Shown here one piece after another: positions 31,101 to 37,428 of a stretch of DNA of 42,126 nt (position 1 is its first letter; each line of letters opens with the position of its first letter). The notes below the pieces were generated by a model. That model did no database searches. It was not told the DNA's origin and saw only the letters and a list, made by a program, of their open reading frames with translations. The translations under genes were made by a program, and so were the position numbers. The DNA comes from Acidobacteriota bacterium (GTDB taxonomy: Bacteria > Acidobacteriota > Blastocatellia > Pyrinomonadales > Pyrinomonadaceae). The stretch lies in NCBI GenBank assembly GCA_018269075.1, contig JAFDVJ010000080.1, positions 5,504-47,629 on the forward strand, in the 5' to 3' direction.

Positions 31101-32270
31101 ATGACACCCCAATTATTACGACAAGTTTCCGGCATTGGGATAAAGACGCTGATTTTCGCGGCCGCGCTGATGCTGTCGGCCGCTTTGAGCGGCTTTGCGC
31201 AGGACACGAAGGACGCGGACAAACTCAAAGTGACGTTCGACGAAAATTCGTCGGGCGTGATGATCGTCGAATCGAACGGCGAGAAATACCGGGTCGATCC
31301 GGTCAAAAAAACCGTCGAGAAGATCGCCGCCGACGAGCCGGCCCCGAAGACCGACGCGAAGGAGGAGACGAAGCCCTCGACCGCGCCGCCGGAGGAAGAG
31401 GAAGAGGACGAATACGATTTCGAACCGGGCTACGAGCCTTACGGCTACCGGCTGATCAATCTCGCGACGCCGCGCAGCGTGCCGAAGAAAAGCTGGAATA
31501 TGAACTTCAGCCACCGCTTCTCGCAGTCGATCAACCCGATCAAGGAAAGCGCCCGCGATCTGCTCGGGTTCGACAGTATGTCGGTCTCGTCGTTCGGCGT
31601 TTCCTACGGCATCACCGACAAGCTCTACGTCAGCGCCTCGCGCTCGCCGCTCTGTCAGAAGGGTCTGTGCAAGACGATCGAGGTCGGCGTCGGCTATAAC
31701 TGGCTCCGGCATTCGAAAAATTCGCCGGTCGCGCTGACGACCTACGCGAGCATCGAGGGCAACGACAATTTCACCGAGGAATACACTTATAATTTACAGA
31801 CGATGGTCTCGGGCCGGCTCGGCAAACGCGTCTACCTGTTCTTTTCGCCGACCCTGAGCCTGAACGCGAACGGCCAGCACCGGTTCAACCCGCGCGCCGA
31901 GGACTTTTTCCCGCCGGCGACGGCCGCCGTCAACGCCTTCAGCCTGCCGAACTACACGGCGTCGTTCGGTTTCGGCGCGGCGGTGCTGATCAACCCGCAC
32001 CACGTCGCGCTGTTCGAGTTTACGCCGCGCATCGGCTTCAAGCTCGGCCGCATCGACGCGATCTACGACGCGGATTTCAACGTCACCGGCTTCCAGAGCG
32101 TTTCCAAACCGTCGATCGGCTTCGGCTATCAATGGAACATCGGCAAACACTCGTTCGCGATCACGCTCTCGAACACGCAGACGTCGACGACGAGCCGCTC
32201 GAATTCGAGCAATCTCGTGCTCTCGCCGAAGAATATGGTGATCGGCTTCAATCTGTTCAGAAGATGGTAA
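31101..32270 (+). CDS. DUF5777-like outer-membrane beta-barrel protein
   Basis: 389 residues. Signal segment (IKTLIFAAALMLSAALSGFAQ), then a charged linker rich in Lys, Glu and Pro (about 30-105, EEEEEDEYDFEPGYEPYG). The remainder is beta-rich: LINLATPRSVPKKSWNMNFSHRFSQ, FDSMSVSSFGVSYGITDKLYVSASRSPL, SGRLGKRVYLFFSPTL and the final SPKNMVIGFNLFRRW, which ends in Trp and alternates polar and apolar residues as outer-membrane strands do. I recognise the LIN-PRS...SHRF pattern as DUF5777. Members sit near cytochrome and YceI genes; here a cytochrome and a CXXCH protein precede it. Function is unknown; barrel placement is inferred. Confidence 0.75.
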   Translation: MTPQLLRQVSGIGIKTLIFAAALMLSAALSGFAQDTKDADKLKVTFDENSSGVMIVESNGEKYRVDPVKKTVEKIAADEPAPKTDAKEETKPSTAPPEEEEEDEYDFEPGYEPYGYRLINLATPRSVPKKSWNMNFSHRFSQSINPIKESARDLLGFDSMSVSSFGVSYGITDKLYVSASRSPLCQKGLCKTIEVGVGYNWLRHSKNSPVALTTYASIEGNDNFTEEYTYNLQTMVSGRLGKRVYLFFSPTLSLNANGQHRFNPRAEDFFPPATAAVNAFSLPNYTASFGFGAAVLINPHHVALFEFTPRIGFKLGRIDAIYDADFNVTGFQSVSKPSIGFGYQWNIGKHSFAITLSNTQTSTTSRSNSSNLVLSPKNMVIGFNLFRRW

Positions 32271-32303
32271 AAAGTTCGTTCGGGAAACGTTAAACCCGGC
32301 GAT

Positions 32304-32327
32304 ATCCGATCGTCGTCCAACGATCGG
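32304..32327. repeat. 9-bp hairpin after the barrel gene
   Basis: TCCGATCGT (32304-32312) pairs with ACGATCGGA (32319-32327) around a 6-nt loop, soon after the barrel stop codon. No T-tract follows. Confidence 0.5.
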
Positions 32328-32341
32328 ACTCTAAACTGAAA

Positions 32342-32386
32342 AAACAAGCGGCGCGATATCGAAGACGAATATCGCGCCGCTTGTTT
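32342..32386. terminator. 18-bp-stem hairpin, probable terminator
   Basis: Bases 32342-32359 and 32369-32386 are exact reverse complements (core GGCGCGATAT/ATATCGCGCC), with a 9-nt loop and A/T ends. It starts 72 bp after the barrel stop and directly borders the 21-bp repeat array. Confidence 0.75.
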
Positions 32387-32596
32387 CCGGAATCGCGATT
32401 CTAAAGCCTGGAATCGCGATTCTAAACCTTAGAATCGCGATTCTAAAGCCCGGAATCGCGATTCTAAACCTTAGAATCGCGATTCTAAAACTTGGAATCG
32501 CAGTTCTAAAGCCCGGAATCGCGATTCTAAAGCCTGGAATCGCGATTCTAAACCTTAGAATCGCAGTTCTAAAGCCTGGAATCGCGATTCCGAAGC
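32387..32596. repeat. Ten tandem 21-bp units with a palindromic core
   Basis: Ten units of exactly 21 bp, e.g. CTGGAATCGCGATTCTAAACC. Each centres on the 12-bp palindrome GAATCGCGATTC; in units 6 and 9 it is GAATCGCAGTTC, and unit 10 ends ATTCC. Where units meet as CTAAACCTTAG the junction is also palindromic, giving 18-bp palindromes TTAGAATCGCGATTCTAA. There are no spacers as in CRISPR, and the TAA in each unit blocks coding. A 21-bp step puts every centre on one DNA face. Confidence 0.9.
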
Positions 32597-32606
32597 CCGA
32601 ACGCCG

Positions 32607-32720
32607 CCGCTAAAGGGACTGTAAAAGTAATTGTGTAATCCGTTCTCAACGAAACTCGAAAAAGCGGCGAAAGCCGCTTTTCGCTTCGATTGCACAATCT
32701 ATTTTACAGTCCCCGCTAAA
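32607..32720. mobile_element. MITE of about 99 bp with IS256-like ends
   Basis: Terminal repeats GGGACTGTAAAA (32615-32626) and TTTTACAGTCCC (32702-32713) are perfect over 12 bp and pair at 22 of 26 positions when extended (ATTGTG, AATC also match). The flanks repeat CGCTAAA (32608-32614 and 32714-32720), or CCGCTAAA if the end C is shared: a target duplication of 7-8 bp. GGGACTGT...TTGTGT ends resemble IS256-family elements. The inside has no gene, only a hairpin AAAAGCGGC/GCCGCTTTT (32660-32681) with a GAAA loop. Confidence 0.75.
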
Positions 32721-32776
32721 CCTTTATTTTTCGAGCCAATCAATCGCCGAAACCAACAAGACGGTCCGAACCCGAA

Positions 32777-32809
32777 CAATCCGAAATCCGAAATCCGAAA
32801 TCCGAAATC
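32777..32809. repeat. ATCCGAA heptamer microrepeat
   Basis: Beginning with CAAT and followed by about five copies of CCGAAAT, this matches the right arm of the inverted repeat at 16109-16142. It is the last visible element of the 680-bp gap before glmR; the rest of 32810-32954 shows nothing I can name. Confidence 0.7.
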
Positions 32810-32954
32810 AAATTCCTGTTGCCCGAAAAATCGAAAAAATGCTAGACTTATCAAGGCACACGCGCCGGCCCGTTCAGATTACCGAACAAACGAGAAACGA
32901 CCGCTTTTTCTTCTTGCCTATTCTTCTATTTTTCGATAGATTCCCCTAAGATTA

Positions 32955-33986
32955 ATGAGAAATCACCTTTTTTCGCAAAATTCGCACGGCTTGAATTTCG
33001 TGACGATCGGCGGCGGCAACGGCCTTTCGACGCTGCTTTCCGGTCTGAAAAGATTCGTCGGCGCGGTCGAGACCGAACCGGTCTGGCTCCGGAATCTGGC
33101 GGCGATCGTCGCCGTTTCCGACGACGGCGGCAGCTCGGGCCGCCTGCGCGACGAGCTGCAGATGCTGCCGCCCGGCGACATCCGCAACTGTATGGTCGCG
33201 CTCTCGGAAGACTCGTATCTTTTGTCGAAGCTCTTTCGCCATCGTTTTCGCGGAAAAGGCGAGCTCGGCGGCCACAGCTTCGGCAATCTTTTTCTCGCCG
33301 CGCTGACCGAAGTGACGGGCGATTTCGCCGAAGCCGTCAAGCTCTCGTCGGAGATTCTCGCGAGCAAGGGCCATATCTACCCGGCGACCGTCGCGGACGT
33401 CCGGCTCGCCGCCGAACTGTCGGACGGCTCGATCGTCCGCGGCGAAACGAACATCGGCAAGCTCGGCCATTACATCAAACGGCTTTATCTCGAACCCGAA
33501 GACTGTCACCCGCTGCCCGAAGCGCTCGCCGCGATCGACGGGGCCGACGTCATCACGATCGGGCCGGGCTCGCTGTTCACGTCGCTCGTCCCGCCGCTGC
33601 TCGTGCGCGGCGTGTCCGAAGCGATCGCCGAATCGGCGGCCGTCAAGGTCTTTATCTGCAACCTGATGACGCAGCCCGGCGAAACCGACGGCCTGACCGC
33701 GCGCCGCCATCTCGAGATCATCCGCGAATACGCGCCGATGATCGATTTCGATTACGTCGTCGTCAACAACCGCCCGATCAGCGACGAGCAGCTCGCCCGC
33801 TACGCCGAGGAAGGCGCCGAACAGATCGGCGTCCACGGCTCGATCACGCCCGAAACGATTGAGGGCGCGGAGGTCGTTTATGGTAATCTATTGGACGACG
33901 GCGAAATGGTCCGGCATCATCCGGAAAAGCTCGCGCAAGTCGTTTTGCTGTGCGCTTTACAGCCGCGCAATAAAGTTTTGTACTAG
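32955..33986 (+). CDS. yvcK: GlmR/YvcK family protein (CofD-like fold)
   Basis: 343 residues, slightly longer than Bacillus subtilis YvcK (317). The nucleotide-binding core is clear: TIGGGNGLSTLLSGLK (about 16-31), VAVSDDGGSSGRLRDEL (about 54-70), PPGDIRNCMVALS and GGHSFGNLFLAALTEVTG, then YPATVADVRLAAEL and GPGSLFTSLVPPLLV. In B. subtilis this protein (also GlmR) is reported to bind UDP-GlcNAc and to stimulate GlmS, so it steers carbon into cell-wall precursors. Here glmU follows 124 bp later and glmS lies 3.4 kb on, which fits that role. Cytoplasmic. The start has no strong Shine-Dalgarno. Confidence 0.92.
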   Translation: MRNHLFSQNSHGLNFVTIGGGNGLSTLLSGLKRFVGAVETEPVWLRNLAAIVAVSDDGGSSGRLRDELQMLPPGDIRNCMVALSEDSYLLSKLFRHRFRGKGELGGHSFGNLFLAALTEVTGDFAEAVKLSSEILASKGHIYPATVADVRLAAELSDGSIVRGETNIGKLGHYIKRLYLEPEDCHPLPEALAAIDGADVITIGPGSLFTSLVPPLLVRGVSEAIAESAAVKVFICNLMTQPGETDGLTARRHLEIIREYAPMIDFDYVVVNNRPISDEQLARYAEEGAEQIGVHGSITPETIEGAEVVYGNLLDDGEMVRHHPEKLAQVVLLCALQPRNKVLY

Positions 33987-33998
33987 AATCAGGGGGAT

Positions 33999-34094
33999 TT
34001 AACGCAAAGCCGCCGGAACGCAACGGCGCAAAGAGGAATTTAAATCGATTAATAAAACTCTTCGCGTCTTTGCGGCTTCGCGACCCGGCGTTAA
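33999..34094. repeat. GCAAAGCG-type imperfect inverted repeat before glmU
   Basis: TTAACGCAAAGCCGC at the left end is mirrored by GCGGCTTCGCGACCC and GGCGTTAA at the right. GCGCAAAGAG faces CTCTTCGCGTCTTTGCG in the middle. This is a long imperfect hairpin in the glmR-glmU gap. Confidence 0.45.
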
Positions 34095-34110
34095 GAAAAG
34101 CAAGGTCTTT

Positions 34111-35535
34111 ATGGAAAGTTCCAACGAACAGAAAACGCTCGACGTTTTGATTTTGGCGGCCGGGCTCGGCACGCGGATGCGCTCGAATCTGGCGAAGGTG
34201 CTGCACCGGCTCGACGGGCGGCCGCTCATCAATCACGTCTGCCGGACGGCGACCGCGCTCGCGCCGCGCCGGGTTTACGTCGTCATCGGGCATCAGGGCG
34301 AGGACGTCAAAACGGCGGTGCTCGAAGAACTCGACGAAAGCCACGCGGCCTTCGTCTGGCAGAAGGAACAGCTCGGCACCGGCCACGCCGTCAACGCGGC
34401 GCGCGAATTTCTCGAAAACGAGGATTCGACGCTGCTCGTCCTCTCGGGCGACGTCCCGATGATCCGCGCCGAGACGCTCGCTGCGCTCGTCCAGCAGCAC
34501 CGCGCGCACCGCGGCAAGGGCGCCGCCTGCACGATTCTCACGGTCAAGCTCGACGACCCGACCGGCTACGGCCGGATCGTCCGCGGCGACACCGGCCAGT
34601 TCGACCGGATCGTCGAGCAGAAGGACGCGACCGACGACGAGAAAAAGGTCAAGGAGATCAATTCCGGCATCTATTGCTTCGACACGCGCAAGCTCTTCAG
34701 CGCGCTCTCGAGCGTCAAGAACGAGAACGCGCAGGGCGAGTATTACCTGACCGACGTCCCGACGCTGCTCAAGAACGCCGGCGACGACATCGCGATCTAC
34801 CACCACGCCGACGCCAACGAGATCGAGGGCATCAACAACCGCGTCCAGCTCGCCGAGATGGAACGCCTTTTGCGCCGCCGCGTCGTCAAGCGCCTGATGC
34901 TCGATTACGGCGTCACGTTCATCGACCCGAACGCGACCTACGTCAGCTCCGAGGCGCAGATCGGCCGCGACACGGTGATCTTTCCGAACGTCGCGATCGA
35001 GGGTCAAAGCCAGATCGGCGACGGCTGCACGATCCGCGCCGGCGCGCGCGTCACGAATTCGAAGATCGGCCACGGCGTTACGATCCGCGACTACTCGATC
35101 ATCATCGACAGCGAGGTCGGCAACGGCTGCCAGATCGGCCCGTTCGCGCATTTGCGGCCGAAATCGAGAATGGAGGACGAAGCGCACGTCGGCAATTTCG
35201 TCGAGATGAAAAAGTCGGTCCTCGGCCGCAAGTCGAAGGCCAACCATCTGACTTATTTGGGCGACGCGACGATCGGCGAAAAGACGAACATCGGCGCGGG
35301 CACGATCACCTGCAACTACGACGGCGTCAACAAGCACGCGACGACGATCGGCAGCAACGTCAGGATCGGCTCGGACACGATGCTCGTCGCGCCCGTCAAA
35401 GTCGGCGACGGCTCGATTACGGGCGCAGCCTCGGTCGTCACCAAAGACGTCCCGCCCGACACGCTCGTCTACGGCGCGCCCGCGAAGATCAAAAAAGACC
35501 TCGCCGCGACGGACGAAGCTCCGCCGTCGGACTGA
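34111..35535 (+). CDS. glmU: Bifunctional GlmU (GlcNAc-1-P uridyltransferase / GlcN-1-P acetyltransferase)
   Basis: 474 residues (E. coli 456). The N-terminal pyrophosphorylase has LAAGLGTRMRS (about 15-25) with the distal K29 of the AKVLH motif, QLGTGHA, LSGDVPMI and NSGIYCFD. The C-terminal half is a left-handed beta-helix of hexapeptides (IGDGCTIRAGARVTNSKIG). FAHLRPKSRM, NFVEMKKS, NHLTYLGDATIG and GAGTITCNYDGVNK are the acetyltransferase site. It makes UDP-GlcNAc from GlcN-1-P in two steps, feeding peptidoglycan and lipopolysaccharide. The gene ends 5 bp before a secreted secretin-N-type gene. Confidence 0.96.
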   Translation: MESSNEQKTLDVLILAAGLGTRMRSNLAKVLHRLDGRPLINHVCRTATALAPRRVYVVIGHQGEDVKTAVLEELDESHAAFVWQKEQLGTGHAVNAAREFLENEDSTLLVLSGDVPMIRAETLAALVQQHRAHRGKGAACTILTVKLDDPTGYGRIVRGDTGQFDRIVEQKDATDDEKKVKEINSGIYCFDTRKLFSALSSVKNENAQGEYYLTDVPTLLKNAGDDIAIYHHADANEIEGINNRVQLAEMERLLRRRVVKRLMLDYGVTFIDPNATYVSSEAQIGRDTVIFPNVAIEGQSQIGDGCTIRAGARVTNSKIGHGVTIRDYSIIIDSEVGNGCQIGPFAHLRPKSRMEDEAHVGNFVEMKKSVLGRKSKANHLTYLGDATIGEKTNIGAGTITCNYDGVNKHATTIGSNVRIGSDTMLVAPVKVGDGSITGAASVVTKDVPPDTLVYGAPAKIKKDLAATDEAPPSD

Positions 35536-35540
35536 AACCA

Positions 35541-36305
35541 ATGAGAAAAATCCGGATCCTTCTATTTCTTCTCACGCTCCTTTGTATCACGCCGGCCGGC
35601 GGGCAGGAGAAGTCTGCAAACAGAGAAAGACTGCTGGCAGAACTCGGAAAGGTGAAAACAGCTCTTTTCCCTTATAACTTGAACAATCAGTGCGAGTCTT
35701 ACGGAAAGCCGGAATTTACCGGCGAAAAGATAAGCTTCCGTTTCGTCGGTGGCTCGCCTAAAGACGTTTTGGCTCTTATTTCGGATCAATACGGTTGTCG
35801 GTTCATAGTCGATGAATCCGTCGCTGCCCGAATCATAACCGATGTTAGAGCCGATGATGTTCCGTGGAATATCGCTTTATGTTCGATGCTCAAGGATCAG
35901 GGACTGATTGCTCAGTCGGAAGGTTCGGCAATTCGAATCAGGGAAGCGAAGAGTCCGGAAGAAATCACCTGTAAACAGGACGAAAAAAGCGGATTGAGCA
36001 AAACTCCGCTTTACACTGAATTCTATAGAGCAAACTACTTAAAGCTGTGGTGCCCGATGCCTGACAACTTTTCGCCGGAAGCCAAGGAGCCGGAAGAAAG
36101 AAGAAATATCCGCAAATTCATCGACACTTTAAAGAACGGGCTTTCCAGTTACGGTTCGATCGAGCTCGACGAACGAACCAACACGATCGCCATAACGGAT
36201 AAAGAAGAGCGGGTTAAGCTTCTCGTGGAATTAATCGGACTGCTGGACGAACCCGGCCTGACCGTCGAAGAAATCGTGAACGATCCGGATTTACGGATCA
36301 AATAA
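35541..36305 (+). CDS. Secreted secretin-N-domain (STN-like) protein, first copy
   Basis: 254 residues from the ATG at 35541; the frame is open further up inside glmU, but the signal peptide (IRILLFLLTLLCITPAGGQ) fixes this start. The mature part has an STN/PilQ-N-like domain (about 55-125: ISFRFVGGSPKDVLALISDQYGCRFIVDESV ... DVPWNIALCSMLKDQGLI) and a secretin N1-type domain (about 190-245: SIELDERTNTIAITDKEERVKLLVELIGLLDEPG). Secretins such as PilQ carry these domains before the pore; here no pore domain follows. Base composition is clearly lower in GC than glmU or glmS. A paralog starts 5 bp after its stop. It may bind a secretin or TonB-like partner, by inference. Confidence 0.75.
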   Translation: MRKIRILLFLLTLLCITPAGGQEKSANRERLLAELGKVKTALFPYNLNNQCESYGKPEFTGEKISFRFVGGSPKDVLALISDQYGCRFIVDESVAARIITDVRADDVPWNIALCSMLKDQGLIAQSEGSAIRIREAKSPEEITCKQDEKSGLSKTPLYTEFYRANYLKLWCPMPDNFSPEAKEPEERRNIRKFIDTLKNGLSSYGSIELDERTNTIAITDKEERVKLLVELIGLLDEPGLTVEEIVNDPDLRIK

Positions 36306-36310
36306 GCCAT

Positions 36311-37270
36311 ATGCGAACTGCCGAAATGAGGCAAATAATCACAATCGGGCTGCTTTTGCTCACGCTGCTCTCTGCCGCGCCGGCCTTCGCGCAGGAAGAA
36401 ACGCCGCTCGTCGAAGATCAGTGCGAAATGTTCGGCAAAACCGACTTTGAGGGAACCGCTGTCAGTTTCGAGATCGAAGCGGGCGGTCTGCGGGATGTGC
36501 TGATATACGCAAACCCGTTCGGCTGCAATATTACGATCGACGAAAAGACGGAAAATAAGAGTTTTACGGTAAAGGCCGAGAACGTTCCGTGGAATATGGC
36601 TCTTCAATCCATTCTCGAATCAAACGAGCTGGCGGTCGAAGTCGAAGAATCGGGCTTTCGCATCGTCAACGCGCCTTCCAGGTTTTGCAAATTTTCTATC
36701 AAAAAAGAAAAGCCCGCTGAGGAATCGCTTTATACGGAGTTTGTTCGTTTGAATTATTTGACGGTCAGCGATTTTTCTTTTTCTTATCTGAAGCTTTTGA
36801 AAAAACAACTGTCCGACCGCGGCGAGGTTGAATTCGCCGATCGCGATCAGACCGTGATCGTTACCGATATTCGCGGCCGTGTTGATAAGGCACGCGCCTT
36901 CATCGAAACCGTCGATCTGATGGGCGAACCGGCCGCCTCAAAGGAGGAAAAATTAGTCACGGAGCTCGTTAAATTGAAAAACGTGCCCGACCGGCCGCGC
37001 CTTGTGAGGGTTTTCGATCCGCAGACCTCGTCCTATCGCGTCGAACAGGACATCAGTTTTCGAAAGCTCATCGATTCGGTCAAGGCGTATCTTTCGCCGA
37101 AAGGCTCGATCGAGTTCGACCGCCGTTCGGAGACGCTGTTCATTACCGACACGCCGTCGAACGTCGAGTTTATGAAAGGCGTGGTCGTCACTTACGATTA
37201 CGAGGAAATCTATGCGGCCGAGGGCGACGACCGAAACTTTAACTGCGGATTTGCCGGCTGCGGTTTCTAG
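36311..37270 (+). CDS. Secreted secretin-N-domain (STN-like) protein, second copy
   Basis: 319 residues; ATG at 36326 is an alternative start. Signal peptide (IITIGLLLLTLLSAAPAFAQ), then the STN-like domain (about 50-115: VSFEIEAGGLRDVLIYANPFGCNITIDEKT ... NVPWNMALQSILESNEL) and two N1-type modules (LKKQLSDRGEVEFADRDQTVIVTDIRGRVDKARAFIETVDLMG; DSVKAYLSPKGSIEFDRRSETLFITDTPSNVEFMKGVV). The order matches the N-terminal part of PilQ/GspD secretins, but the pore is absent. It has one N1-type module more than the upstream paralog. GC is again lower than in the flanking enzymes. It sits between glmU and glmS with short gaps, so it is probably co-transcribed with them. Confidence 0.75.
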   Translation: MRTAEMRQIITIGLLLLTLLSAAPAFAQEETPLVEDQCEMFGKTDFEGTAVSFEIEAGGLRDVLIYANPFGCNITIDEKTENKSFTVKAENVPWNMALQSILESNELAVEVEESGFRIVNAPSRFCKFSIKKEKPAEESLYTEFVRLNYLTVSDFSFSYLKLLKKQLSDRGEVEFADRDQTVIVTDIRGRVDKARAFIETVDLMGEPAASKEEKLVTELVKLKNVPDRPRLVRVFDPQTSSYRVEQDISFRKLIDSVKAYLSPKGSIEFDRRSETLFITDTPSNVEFMKGVVVTYDYEEIYAAEGDDRNFNCGFAGCGF

Positions 37271-37329
37271 CCGGTAGGTTCTTTCATCTCAATCATCGCC
37301 GGGCAGGGTTTTTTACCGGCCTTCAAAAC

Positions 37330-37425
37330 AGACTTCAAAATATCGCGAATTTTGTTAAACTCTTAAAGGAATCCGGCTTCACGTTGGAAGTGATCGTGAG
37401 CGACCCGAATTTACCAATCTTATAA
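37330..37425 (+). pseudogene. C-terminal remnant of a third secretin-N paralog
   Basis: Read in the frame that ends at TAA 37423-37425, the bases give VKLLKESGFTLEVIVSDPNLPIL. The end of the gene at 35541-36305 reads VKLLVELIGLLDEPGLTVEEIVNDPDLRIK. Eleven of the last twenty residues agree once a short deletion is allowed. The upstream part has no start or signal peptide. The stop lies 3 bp before the glmS ATG. A recombination scar from tandem duplication is the simplest reading. Confidence 0.6.
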
Positions 37426-37428
37426 ACT

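Noticed and set aside
32387..32596. CRISPR array
   Set aside because: The 21-bp units are contiguous with no unique spacers and no cas genes nearby.
32631..32939. 102-codon frame in the long gap
   Set aside because: It runs through the MITE and the heptamer repeats and shows no domain.
37271..37428. glmS ribozyme
   Set aside because: The leader is a gene remnant and shows no ribozyme core.
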